A stretch of 35,463 nt of DNA from Gemmatimonadales bacterium UBA7889 (GCA_002501085.1 DLRL01000091.1:1-35463), one strand, 5' to 3'; positions 26,454-34,127 are shown, counted from the first letter of the stretch. Notes: generated from the sequence alone by a model not told the origin. Program-made: numbers and translations.

Positions 26454-26471
26454 ACGGATAACCTTCCTTCC

Positions 26472-26807
26472 ATGACTGGAGAAACTAGTAGGACACTAGA
26501 AGCCACTACCGGCGACGGTCTCGTATTCCGAGTGTTGGACGCTATGGACGCGCCACATTCGGGTCGTATTCTACGATTGAGGCTACAGTCGGGTGAAGCT
26601 CCCCCGATTAAGTCGCTTCGGAAGCAGGAAATGCTGGCCACAGGACCCCAGGGTCAAGTCTGTCGGATACGAGCGATCGGCTTCGCAGTCTTTGGAGGTA
26701 AGCCAAGCAATGATCGGCTATCGCGAACAGGCAGGGTAGACCTCCACGTCGAAGAACTAGATGACGGTGGACCAGTCGGGCTTCGTTGGGAGGTTGTTCC
26801 GACTTAG
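26472..26807 (+). CDS. Small protein of unknown function
   Basis: Not recognised. The 111-residue product has no signal peptide or membrane helix. It reads as a compact beta domain: GLVFRVLDAMDAPHSGRILRLRL, QVCRIRAIGFAVFGG, VDLHVEELDDGGPVGLRWEVV. The frame fills the whole gap between two genes, which supports it being real. It starts 18 bases from the divergent decarboxylase and ends 14 bases before the convergent lipoprotein gene, so its own promoter must be short or lie in the decarboxylase gene. Confidence 0.65.
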   Translation: MTGETSRTLEATTGDGLVFRVLDAMDAPHSGRILRLRLQSGEAPPIKSLRKQEMLATGPQGQVCRIRAIGFAVFGGKPSNDRLSRTGRVDLHVEELDDGGPVGLRWEVVPT

Positions 26808-26821
26808 TATCGCTCAGGATT

Positions 26822-27469
26822 TTATCTGGTCCGGAGCCCCGGTGGCTCACGGTTAAAGGTATTTAAGAACCAATCCCGATAGCCCTCATCCTCACCAGGG
26901 TTTTCCCGAGCCCATTTGGTACGCGCCGTGGCAAACTCTTCCGGCCTAGCCGTGAAGATGAATGCATCTAAATATCCGGCTTCCTTGGCGTATACCAATT
27001 CATCGAGAGGGCCGTAGGGAGATGTATCGAAAGCCGTGCGACCAAGGAGCCACGCATCAGCTGCTCGTGATAGAATAGCGCGCTCAAGATCGTATTCTAC
27101 AGCTGCAGGAGCTTCCGGAAGCCATTCCTCTTGTCGGCCCATCGCAACCATCAAATGGAGGTGCGCGTAGATCTGATGCACGAGCACAGCATCATCCGCT
27201 CCTCCATAGACAGGCGTACGGACAGTATCCCCTTCAATCTCAAGACGCTCCCACACGTATACTTCCTCTGGTGTTGACTGGCTTTCAACCATGAATGTGG
27301 GATCCTCTACAATGTTGCTCTCCTCCCGCATAACCCATTCGTGGATTTCTTCTGCCCGCTCTTGTTCGACGCGCAAGCGAGCTCCAGAGTGGATAATGAT
27401 AGGCCGTGGTACTGGGACTTCTGGAGCTCCAGTAGCACAACCGGTCAACACCGTTAGCACAATGATCAT
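26822..27469 (-). CDS. Unassigned lipoprotein
   Basis: From the ATG at 27469 the product is 215 residues with a lipoprotein signal (MIIVLTVLTGCATG, lipobox LTGC); the frame is open a further 20 codons but without a signal-like start. The mature protein is mostly helical with many Glu and Trp (EEIHEWVMREESNIV, VYVWERLEIEGD, DLERAILSRAADAWLLGRTAFD, RDWFLNTFNREPPGL). I do not recognise the family. It is convergent with the small gene before it and divergent from the next gene. Likely outer-membrane or periplasmic; function unknown. Confidence 0.75.
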   Translation of the reverse strand: MIIVLTVLTGCATGAPEVPVPRPIIIHSGARLRVEQERAEEIHEWVMREESNIVEDPTFMVESQSTPEEVYVWERLEIEGDTVRTPVYGGADDAVLVHQIYAHLHLMVAMGRQEEWLPEAPAAVEYDLERAILSRAADAWLLGRTAFDTSPYGPLDELVYAKEAGYLDAFIFTARPEEFATARTKWARENPGEDEGYRDWFLNTFNREPPGLRTR

Positions 27470-27549
27470 GGCCCGTATCCGGGCAGATCGCTGAGGGCCG
27501 GCAAGCCCTAAGATTGGTATTATCGTCATCTGTCCTTTTAGTCCACCTA

Positions 27550-27579
27550 CTCAAAAGCCTTGACACTCAAGGGTTTGAG
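27550..27579. repeat. Imperfect hairpin in divergent promoter region
   Basis: CTCAAA and CCTTG on the left pair with CAAGG and TTTGAG on the right around ACACT, with a small internal loop. It overlaps TTGACA at 27560-27565, a perfect -35-like hexamer facing the gene at 27625, although the best -10 seventeen bases on (GAATTG) is poor. It could be an operator; no function can be assigned. Confidence 0.35.
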
Positions 27580-27624
27580 GCCCGAATTGAGGGCACCTCA
27601 AAACCAGAATAACTAGGAGCTAGC

Positions 27625-28188
27625 GTGCTGAGCACGTTTATCGATGAGGCACAGGACTTCTATACGCCTCAAACTATGACAGCCAACGAGTTAGGCGACG
27701 GCCTTGCCCAGCTCGTCTGGGAAAGCTTCTCCGACTTCTTCACCGTAGAAGACACGGAGTTCCTCCTGCCTGAGATTAATGTTTTCTCTGAAGATAAAAA
27801 GTGTTCTGGTCGCACAAATGAAGAGGCACTCATCTTCTTTATGTGGGCATATACACGCGGGGTTCAGATAGCATTCTTAGGTCGAGTGCCAGACGAGAGG
27901 ATCCGAGTAGGTCTAGATACCCTCCACCAAGCAATCTTTGAGGATATGATGAAGCATGGGACACCAGGGTCCCAACTGCCGACGTTCGAGCGGCGCGTGA
28001 TCAACCGGTATGCAGAATACCATCAAGCCGCAACCGAATCAGATCATCGGCTCGGGGAGGTGGCCTCAAGACGCCTCATTGGAAGAGAAACAAACGATTC
28101 TCTGTCGGTAGCGCTCAGTGAGCGCGCCATCGCTATTGTGAATCCTCTAAAGGATTTCCTTGATGGGATCGAGCTGATCGATTCTTAG
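27625..28188 (+). CDS. Unassigned helical cytosolic protein
   Basis: Not recognised. The 187-residue product is largely helical and soluble (LAQLVWESFSDFF, ALIFFMWAYTRGVQIAFLGRV, LDTLHQAIFEDMMKHG, VINRYAEYHQAATES). Several acidic and histidine-bearing helices are present but no clear ExxH metal pair. The GTG start at 27625 is fixed by AGGAG five bases upstream. It is transcribed towards the paa operon's end and convergent with it, with a 29-base gap. It is a likely real gene of unknown role. Confidence 0.7.
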   Translation: MLSTFIDEAQDFYTPQTMTANELGDGLAQLVWESFSDFFTVEDTEFLLPEINVFSEDKKCSGRTNEEALIFFMWAYTRGVQIAFLGRVPDERIRVGLDTLHQAIFEDMMKHGTPGSQLPTFERRVINRYAEYHQAATESDHRLGEVASRRLIGRETNDSLSVALSERAIAIVNPLKDFLDGIELIDS

Positions 28189-28217
28189 TATGGGCGGCGT
28201 TAAGAACCTCATTCAGC

Positions 28218-28460
28218 TTACCTCGTCCACTTCATAACCTCGAATGGGCTGCGACAATCACGGCACCAGTAACTACTGACTGAGGCATGACCCCCAAAAG
28301 CGTTCATGATCTCTGTCGCACTCCCTAGGCAAAAAGGACAGCTAGGACTCACAGGAAGCAGCGCAGGAGCCTCGCTTCTCCGAGCATCAGGGTTAAAGGA
28401 AGATTTCTGATCGATATTCTTAGTTGCTCCATCCCTGCGGCTCATGTCCTTATCCTTCAC
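28218..28460 (-). CDS. Free-standing PaaD-type zinc ribbon (C-terminal half of PaaD)
   Basis: An 80-residue protein. After about 40 loose residues it has a four-cysteine ribbon: C41PFC44, then FGGHASVSSYWC66RDC69RSPFEVMKW. This matches the C-terminal zinc ribbon of PaaD (CPxC, FGS, YRCxxCxxPFxxFK), which is normally fused behind a DUF59 domain. Here the DUF59 half is a separate gene (29472-29903) beyond paaB and paaC. The GTG start overlaps the paaC stop by four bases (GTGA); an ATG five codons in is possible. PaaD is needed to mature or assemble the PaaABC epoxidase. Assignment by motif is good, but no other PaaD part is present in this protein. Confidence 0.8.
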   Translation of the reverse strand: MKDKDMSRRDGATKNIDQKSSFNPDARRSEAPALLPVSPSCPFCLGSATEIMNAFGGHASVSSYWCRDCRSPFEVMKWTR

Positions 28461-29245
28461 TCGACCAACAGTGCCCGGTTGCGATCACCTCTTACGCGTT
28501 CGACAGCATCCTCATCTGGGCAGCCAGGTCCACGCGCTCGATCCTTATCCCAACCACTGTCCGGCTGCACCTGGTCAATATTGACTTCTACTAAGGCAGC
28601 TAGATCGCGTAATCGATCACGATAAGCCTCAGTCATAGACTCGCTGGACTTGGTCACCCCTGCTGTTACCATAGCCTTGGCAGCCTCATCATCTGCACCA
28701 AGCCATGCCAAAACCGGTGGTAACAATCCTTTTGTGGAGTCACGCAGTAGGCTTCTAGCCTTGCTGCTTGACTCTGCGATACGTCTATACCAAGCCTTCG
28801 CTAGGCTAGCGTGAAACTCCTCCTCAGCCAGCATCTTGGGAACTCTAGTCCGTGCGGCTTCGTATCTCCCACGACTGAACCCAAGTAGCGCTACGGAGAT
28901 AGCTTCATCTACTACCGTCATAGCCGCAACGATGCCTGCCCAATGCTCAAAGGCCCCGTCTAATGCACCTACCGACATGTACTCTTCAGCTGGCCTTTCA
29001 TGCTCAATTTTCAGTGGCTCGAGGCCCACGTCCTTGAGCATGGCATATAAGAGGCGAGCGTGACCCCACTCATCTTGAGCCATAGAAGAAACAGCGATTC
29101 CAGCTTCTATCGAGGGAGCTCCTAGCAACCAATCAGAGTAACGGATACCCATCATCCGCTTACTATCCGCAAGTGTCAGGATTAGACGACGGAGAGCGCT
29201 GATCCCTGTCCCATCAAGATCCCGGATCTCTAGTAGCTCTTTCAT
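28457..29245 (-). CDS. paaC: Phenylacetyl-CoA epoxidase subunit PaaC-like
   Basis: A 262-residue ferritin-fold protein of the PaaA/PaaC family, the partner of PaaA in the aerobic phenylacetyl-CoA epoxidase. In known enzymes PaaC is structural and has lost its metal site. Aligned by eye with the PaaA here, five of six ligand positions remain: E59 and H62 (QDEWGH), D113 (VVDEAIS), E142 and H145 (EEEFH); the first Glu is Lys29 (LADSKRMM). The ATG overlaps the paaB stop by four bases. The last 40 residues are charged and disordered. A catalytic or metal-storage role is possible but not shown. Confidence 0.85.
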   Translation of the reverse strand: MKELLEIRDLDGTGISALRRLILTLADSKRMMGIRYSDWLLGAPSIEAGIAVSSMAQDEWGHARLLYAMLKDVGLEPLKIEHERPAEEYMSVGALDGAFEHWAGIVAAMTVVDEAISVALLGFSRGRYEAARTRVPKMLAEEEFHASLAKAWYRRIAESSSKARSLLRDSTKGLLPPVLAWLGADDEAAKAMVTAGVTKSSESMTEAYRDRLRDLAALVEVNIDQVQPDSGWDKDRARGPGCPDEDAVERVRGDRNRALLVE

Positions 29246-29466
29246 TTACCTTCCCCTTTTGATCCAGAGAAGGGACCGTCCTGACGGTTTACTGGAATAA
29301 TGTTACTGCGTCGAATGACGCACATCTCAAACCAATTCTCCTCGTCGTATGTCTTCCATGCATAAACACGTGCCATTTCGTCGTCCAAAGCATCGACATA
29401 ACCGATGTGTGCTAGTTGGTCACCGCGATGCTTCCGAGCGAATACGTCGTAGACTCTTTCAATCAT
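29242..29466 (-). CDS. paaB: Phenylacetyl-CoA epoxidase subunit PaaB-like
   Basis: A 74-residue small subunit: YDVFARKHRGDQLAHIGYVDALDDEMARVYAWKTYDEENWFEMCVIRR is the conserved PaaB core. The open frame extends to 29580, but the codons before Met at 29466 are a shadow of the upstream DUF59 gene and unlike PaaB. With the ATG at 29466 the gap to that gene's stop is five bases. E. coli PaaB is about 95 residues, so this is a short form. It overlaps paaC by four bases. Confidence 0.85.
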   Translation of the reverse strand: MIERVYDVFARKHRGDQLAHIGYVDALDDEMARVYAWKTYDEENWFEMCVIRRSNIIPVNRQDGPFSGSKGEGK

Positions 29467-29471
29467 TTGGG

Positions 29472-29903
29472 CTAAACCCCCACGCCTAGCTGACCAAGCT
29501 TCGCTCTTCCCGCGGGCGTGACCCTCTCTGTAGTCCATGGAGGATCCCAAACTTCGACGATTTCGACTTTCTCGATCCATGGTTCGATCTCAAGTCGATC
29601 TATCAGGTCTTCTCGAATAAATTCGATGCACGGGCACGCTGTAGACGTAAACGTCACCTGTACTATTGCCATCTCATCGATTAACTCAACCTCATAGATG
29701 AGGCCGAGTTCTACCAGCGATATAGGCAACTCAGGGTCTAGCACCTCATCGAGTGCTGCCCATGTGGCGTTAAGACAGTCAGCGGGCAGCTCCTTCAGGG
29801 GGCCTGTCCATAGATCACGCCCTCCACTCTTATGAGTAGAGATTCGACCTGGAAGCCCCTCATCAGGGCCGCGATCCGTGGTAGGTACAGTTGGCATTGT
29901 CAT
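29472..29903 (-). CDS. paaD: MIP18/DUF59 half of PaaD
   Basis: A 143-residue protein with one DUF59 (MIP18) domain: LDPELPISLVELGLIYEVE, the cysteine motif TSTACPCIEF, VEVWDPPWTTERVTP. In E. coli PaaD this domain is followed by a zinc ribbon; here the protein ends (LGQLGVGV) just where the ribbon would begin, and the ribbon is encoded separately at 28218. The first 40 residues are extra. Likely role: iron-centre assembly for PaaA. It follows paaA by seven bases, with AAGGGG at the start. It also resembles the 99-residue DUF59 gene upstream of paaA. Confidence 0.85.
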   Translation of the reverse strand: MTMPTVPTTDRGPDEGLPGRISTHKSGGRDLWTGPLKELPADCLNATWAALDEVLDPELPISLVELGLIYEVELIDEMAIVQVTFTSTACPCIEFIREDLIDRLEIEPWIEKVEIVEVWDPPWTTERVTPAGRAKLGQLGVGV

Positions 29904-29910
29904 CCCCTTA

Positions 29911-30864
29911 CTACGCCTGGCGCTTCTCTGCTAGCCATCCTCCCACATCTCTTCGCGAACGCTGAATTGACTCCACATAGATCTCGTTCATCGGGCCACG
30001 GCCCTTCCATCGTTTGAATACCGCGTCCCATGTGGTCTCACCGTCCTCAAATACCCAGCGCTTATCAGCGACATCGTATTCGCACGGAAACGGGTAATCG
30101 AGCACATATTCTTCGGTCTCGCTGTCGAAATGTGCGGGCACGTTAAGTCCAAGTTCTTCACAAAGCGGGACCGTGGAGGACATCCAAACCTGTCTCAATT
30201 CGTCGTTCGAAAGACCCTTCAGTTTGTAGTCCAATTGGCCTGAGTGGCGTTTTAGGTCATCTGGTAGTCCGAACCACTCGATCGTCATAGGGAACATCCA
30301 GTCCACCGAACACTGTACGATCTCCTTAGCCTCACCTCCTGCCTTGGCCAACCGTCGCATCCAGACCTCCCCGTGTCGTAGATGAAACGTTTCTTCCATA
30401 TCCACCTTCACAAGCGCCCTCTTAAGCGGACCATAGGATGTGTTCTGATAAACATCCGATAACAAGGTTATGCCCGCACGGTCGAAGAAGCCGTTCGCTA
30501 CTACTAAGTCCGCCCAGTTGTCTAGTGGCTGATCAAAGCCGTAGGGATGCTTGAATTCGTGGGGCTGGCGACCGTACACCAGTTGTTCTTTCGATTCACC
30601 AATGTCTTCGAGGAGACGATACGCGATATTCGCGTGAGCGAGTTCGTCTTGGATAATCGCGTGTGCGCTTACCTGGGTATTGGTTGACGGTGCATGTCGG
30701 GCTGCCATCCAGTAGGCCGGGGCACTCATGAGCTCTGTGTCCGCTTGCACCGTCAACTGCACAATCAGGGCCTTGCGATATCCCTCGGTCATCTCCTCTC
30801 GGGACTCTACAATATAGCCATCTTGGATCTTCTGCTTGAGTTCGTCCTCGTTGGACAACACCAT
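29911..30864 (-). CDS. paaA: Phenylacetyl-CoA epoxidase catalytic subunit PaaA-like
   Basis: A 317-residue ferritin-fold diiron monooxygenase subunit that epoxidises the ring of phenylacetyl-CoA, the committed step of aerobic phenylacetate degradation. All six expected iron ligands are present: E44 (QADTELMS), E74 and H77 (QDELAH), D128 (FFDRAGI), E158 and H161 (EETFH). Length matches E. coli PaaA (309). The ATG at 30864 has AAAGGTAGG upstream. It is first of a tight run with paaD-N, paaB, paaC and a zinc ribbon. A different acyl-CoA substrate is possible, since no other paa genes (paaE, G, H, K, Z) are in view. Confidence 0.9.
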   Translation of the reverse strand: MVLSNEDELKQKIQDGYIVESREEMTEGYRKALIVQLTVQADTELMSAPAYWMAARHAPSTNTQVSAHAIIQDELAHANIAYRLLEDIGESKEQLVYGRQPHEFKHPYGFDQPLDNWADLVVANGFFDRAGITLLSDVYQNTSYGPLKRALVKVDMEETFHLRHGEVWMRRLAKAGGEAKEIVQCSVDWMFPMTIEWFGLPDDLKRHSGQLDYKLKGLSNDELRQVWMSSTVPLCEELGLNVPAHFDSETEEYVLDYPFPCEYDVADKRWVFEDGETTWDAVFKRWKGRGPMNEIYVESIQRSRRDVGGWLAEKRQA

Positions 30865-30906
30865 CGAAACCTACCTTTATAACACTTTTAAAACGATCAA
30901 CGTAAT

Positions 30907-30934
30907 AGTGTAATAAGTGTGGTCTCCAAAGCAA
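30907..30934 (-). promoter_or_regulatory. Candidate paaA promoter with AGTGT half-sites
   Basis: The 97-base gap before paaA is AT-rich. Reading - strand, TTGCTT (30934-30929) and TACACT (30912-30907) are 16 bases apart, a plausible -35/-10 pair. AGTGT-type half-sites occur three times: AACACTT (30881-30887), TAGTGT (30906-30911) and AAGTGT (30915-30920), two of them over the -10 or spacer. This suggests an operator, but it is read by eye only. Confidence 0.35.
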
Positions 30935-30961
30935 GACCTAACCGCGGCCCAATTGCTCTCC

Positions 30962-31261
30962 TTATAGCCCGAGAGATGAGCGGATTAGCGGGTTGATCCG
31001 CTCCGGAGTCCATGGAGGATCAAACGTCAACTCCACTTCCGCCGACTCAACACCATCCACCCCTTCTACCGCAGCCTTCGCTTCGTCAACAATCTGGCCA
31101 GCAACCGGGCAAAACGGTGACGTAAGCGATATCGTTACCTTCGCGTCCTGGTCCCCGACCTCGATCTCGTAAATTAGACCCAGAACCACAAGATCGAGTC
31201 CCAACTCAGGATCTTTGACAGTCTTGAGTGCGTTCCGAATATCCTTTTCTGTCACCGCCAT
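30962..31261 (-). CDS. MIP18/DUF59 metal-cluster assembly-type protein
   Basis: A 99-residue single-domain DUF59 protein: VKDPELGLDLVVLGLIYEIE, the cysteine motif TSPFCPVAG, ELTFDPPWTPERINP. Related to SufT and to the DUF59 domain of PaaD, it probably helps iron centre or Fe-S assembly. It has a strong site (AGGAG, five bases before ATG). It lies 97 bases upstream of paaA on the same strand, with a candidate promoter in between, so it may be a general maturation factor or part of the paa system. Two DUF59 proteins in one operon neighbourhood is notable. Confidence 0.88.
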   Translation of the reverse strand: MAVTEKDIRNALKTVKDPELGLDLVVLGLIYEIEVGDQDAKVTISLTSPFCPVAGQIVDEAKAAVEGVDGVESAEVELTFDPPWTPERINPLIRSSLGL

Positions 31262-31316
31262 ATCTTCTCCTGTTTATGGGTCACAGGCGCAATCCTGAGC
31301 AAAGAAAACCCAAGCC

Positions 31317-32651
31317 TCAGATCTCTTCTTGTCCTGCAGTATCTGCTGTAAGCCGTTCAAATCCCAACCTGAGCAACCAGCCCGTTCCGAAGATTATCAA
31401 TACAAGCATTAACCACCGTAAAGCAGTAGCTGTGAAGCCAGCACCCACGATCGGTGCTCTAAAGTCATACTGGATCAGCTGACCTCCTCTTTCAGTCATC
31501 CAATGCCAACCCGTATGAGCAAGAAGCGCAGACAATACAACGATCCCGCCAACCTCCGGAAGGACTTTGCGGAACAGGAATTCGAGCAACGGCACGGTAA
31601 GCGCGAGAACGAACAGTTGTCCGAATTCGACCCCTACGTTGAATGATACCAGAGAGGTCAGAAGGTGAGATCCACCAAATTGGAGTACTTCGGATAATGC
31701 AAAAGAAAAACCAAAACCGTGCACAAGGCCGAAGGAAAAGGCGATCATCCAACGGTTCTTGAGTTTTGCTCCCAAGATATTCTCGAATGCCATATAGACT
31801 ATCGAAAGAGCAATCAGCGTCTCGATCAGTGGGGGGAACCAGAGAGCCTGGGGTGTAAGCCCGAGCGCAGCTGCAATCAACGTTATCGAGTGCCCCGCCG
31901 TAAATGACGTAATAATCGGTACGAGTGCCCAGAAGCTCCGAAATGGCACAACAAGACAAAAGAGAAATAGGAGATGATCTATCCCATCGAGGATGTGATC
32001 AAAGCCAAGCACTACGAAACGCCAAGCAGCTTGGTGCCAACGAGGATCGAGGCGCACCAGGCCGGGGTTACCCGAGTACTGAAAAGCTCGTTCTGTACCT
32101 CCTGCGGGCAAGAAACGAAGGACAGTGACTGTGCGAATACCGAGTTGCGCGAACAGAGGGTCGATTGAGAAATCAGACTCCTCTGACGTGATTGTCCACT
32201 CCAATACCACATCGAGCATCGCCTGCTGGGGTGGTAAGTCAATGTCGTCTGGTAGGGGCGCTGACAATGCATTCTCTATAGCATCATCATAGCTCCTAAA
32301 CGCACGATCACCCGGTATCGCAATCCTGGCTGCTGCTAATATAGGACGGGCAAGAAGTTCATTGCCCTCGTACATTTGGACGTAATTAGCGATCCACTCT
32401 ACTGCCGCTTCCTGGATAAGCGGTTCGGCCTCTGAGACAATTAGATATCCCGGTTCGCGCACCGGGAAATCGTAATCTCGCATCGAGATCAGCGGAACTC
32501 GCACAATCATCCGCAGTGTCTCGGTATCAGGCTTCACAAATACCTGAACAGTCACATCAGCCGGAATCTCATGTGCCTCTCCAGACCACGTGGGCAAGAG
32601 AAGAGTGAGCCCGACTAGAAGCGCGGCTGAGCGACGGTAACCTATGAACAT
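31317..32651 (-). CDS. HupE/UreJ-family membrane protein with exported N-terminal domain
   Basis: A 444-residue protein: signal peptide (ending GEAHEI), a 200-residue exported beta domain, then about seven or eight membrane helices with the HupE/UreJ signatures GFDHILDGIDHLLFLFCLV, FTAGHSITL, and GLVHGFGFSFAL. Members of the larger group are proposed nickel or cobalt permeases or copper/hydrogenase accessory proteins, but this long type has no settled function. No hydrogenase or urease genes are nearby. It starts 172 bases from the divergent NHL lipoprotein and ends 55 bases before the DUF59 gene. Confidence 0.85.
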   Translation of the reverse strand: MFIGYRRSAALLVGLTLLLPTWSGEAHEIPADVTVQVFVKPDTETLRMIVRVPLISMRDYDFPVREPGYLIVSEAEPLIQEAAVEWIANYVQMYEGNELLARPILAAARIAIPGDRAFRSYDDAIENALSAPLPDDIDLPPQQAMLDVVLEWTITSEESDFSIDPLFAQLGIRTVTVLRFLPAGGTERAFQYSGNPGLVRLDPRWHQAAWRFVVLGFDHILDGIDHLLFLFCLVVPFRSFWALVPIITSFTAGHSITLIAAALGLTPQALWFPPLIETLIALSIVYMAFENILGAKLKNRWMIAFSFGLVHGFGFSFALSEVLQFGGSHLLTSLVSFNVGVEFGQLFVLALTVPLLEFLFRKVLPEVGGIVVLSALLAHTGWHWMTERGGQLIQYDFRAPIVGAGFTATALRWLMLVLIIFGTGWLLRLGFERLTADTAGQEEI

Positions 32652-32823
32652 TATGGGAAACTAGGGTAATCCCGACCAACGTTACAAGGAATATGACCCC
32701 TGAATCTGTAAGTCCTAGCCCTCTTTACCGTGTCTCAAAACAATTGCCCGAATCGCTTCCAGCGCGTAGCCTATTCGTCCGGGCTTAATAAGGCCTTGGA
32801 CTACACGATCAGGGAGAAGGACT
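32652..32823. other. Divergent intergenic region
   Basis: A 172-base region between the HupE-type gene and the NHL lipoprotein gene, holding the start signals of both. AGGGAGAAGG precedes the NHL ATG. A - strand open frame at 32715-32823 encodes a helix-like 36-residue tail, possibly chance. No strong promoter was picked. Confidence 0.5.
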
Positions 32824-34041
32824 ATGCATAAGCGTAACCTGGCCATTGGAATTGGTTTGGTGGCGACCATTACCGTCATAGCATGCTCGGCCAATGCGAT
32901 GGATGACATGGCTGCAAGTCAGGACGGGGCAATAATGGCACCGATGTTCCAAGTTGATCCATTTTGGCCAAAACCGCTTCCGAACCACTGGATCCAGGGT
33001 GCCACCATCGGGGTCGATGTCGACTCACGAGATGATGTCTGGCTGGTACACCGAAATACACCTGACCAGTTCGCTGGGCGAACAGAGCTCGGATCAGCTC
33101 AAGATCCTCCTTTGAGCGAATGCTGTAGCCCCGCGCCACCAGTCCTTCATTTTGACTCGGACGGGAATCTCGTGGACTCTTGGGGCGGACCTACGGACAC
33201 AGGTGAGTATGTATGGCCAGTGTCGAATCACGGGATCACCGTTGACCACATGGATAATGTCTGGATCGGTGGTAACGGTGGACCGGATCGCCAGATTCTG
33301 AAGTTTTCCAGAGACGGTGACTTTCTTAACCAGTTTGGTGAATCCGGAGCACAGAACAGCAGCCTCAGTGAAGTGAACTTCGGACGAGTCGCTAAAGTCT
33401 TCGCCGACCCGGAAGAGAATGAGATTTATGTCTCGGACGGCTACCTCAATCGTCGTGTAGCGGTCATCGATGGCACCACTGGGGAAATGAAGCGCTTCTG
33501 GGGCGCATATGGTAACGAGCCTTCGGACGATCGCACTCCGGGCTATCAGCCGGGTGAGACCCCGCCACAGCAGTTCCGTACCCCAGTCCATTGTGCAGAA
33601 CTATCGAACGACGGGCTGCTCTATGTATGTGACCGTCCGTCCAATCGCATTTCTGTATTCCAGAGGGATGGAACATTCGTTAATGAAGTTGTCATTGCCC
33701 CACATACGTTGTCTCAAGGTGCCACTTGGGACATCGACTTTTCACCTGACGACGAGCAGACCTGGATGTACGTGGCCGATGGCCAGAACATGAAGGTCTA
33801 CGTCATGAATCGCGAAACGCTCGAAATTGAGTACAGCTTCGGTGACGGTGGTCGCCAACCAGGAACTTGGTTCGCAGTGCACTCAATAGCAGTCGACTCC
33901 GAAGGTAACATTTACACGACTGAGACCTACGAGGGTAAGCGAATTCAAAAGTTCAATTACATGGGCATGGGTGAAGTTGCGACCAAGGGTATGGATATGG
34001 GTGCTCCATGGCCTGCAGATAGACGGCGAATCGGACAGTAA
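32824..34041 (+). CDS. NHL-repeat beta-propeller lipoprotein
   Basis: A 405-residue exported propeller resembling peptidyl-alpha-hydroxyglycine lyase-type NHL proteins. The N-terminus has a lipobox (VIAC at residues 18-21). Blades are marked by VDVDSRDDVWLVHR, HFDSDGNLVDSWGG, VDHMDNVWIGG, FSRDGDFLNQFGE, FADPEENEIYVSDGYLNRRVAVID, VCDRPSNRISVFQRDG and VDSEGNIYTTETYEGKRIQKF. A CC pair follows the first blade. Catalytic residues of the lyase cannot be confirmed by eye, so it may be only a binding propeller. AGGGAGAAGG gives a strong ribosome site, and a strong hairpin follows the stop by 48 bases. Confidence 0.9.
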   Translation: MHKRNLAIGIGLVATITVIACSANAMDDMAASQDGAIMAPMFQVDPFWPKPLPNHWIQGATIGVDVDSRDDVWLVHRNTPDQFAGRTELGSAQDPPLSECCSPAPPVLHFDSDGNLVDSWGGPTDTGEYVWPVSNHGITVDHMDNVWIGGNGGPDRQILKFSRDGDFLNQFGESGAQNSSLSEVNFGRVAKVFADPEENEIYVSDGYLNRRVAVIDGTTGEMKRFWGAYGNEPSDDRTPGYQPGETPPQQFRTPVHCAELSNDGLLYVCDRPSNRISVFQRDGTFVNEVVIAPHTLSQGATWDIDFSPDDEQTWMYVADGQNMKVYVMNRETLEIEYSFGDGGRQPGTWFAVHSIAVDSEGNIYTTETYEGKRIQKFNYMGMGEVATKGMDMGAPWPADRRRIGQ

Positions 34042-34088
34042 CCACTCCCGAGCGGCACAAGACGCCGCTTCGATTCTGATTACTAGCT

Positions 34089-34113
34089 GGCCCCACCCAT
34101 TTAGGGTGGGGCC
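34089..34113 (+). terminator. Strong hairpin after NHL gene
   Basis: GGCCCCACCC (34089-34098) and GGGTGGGGCC (34104-34113) pair perfectly over ten bases around a five-base loop (ATTTA). It starts 48 bases after the NHL lipoprotein stop. The following bases (GCTTTGCTTCG) are moderately T-rich, not a classic run, so it is a probable rather than certain intrinsic terminator. Confidence 0.7.
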
Positions 34114-34127
34114 GCTTTGCTTCGTAG

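Noticed and set aside
32715..32823. - strand open frame tail with helix-like content (GLIKPGRIGYALEAIRAIV) before the NHL gene
   Set aside because: It looks protein-like, but I cannot match it to a family and its other half is antisense to the NHL signal peptide. Chance not excluded.
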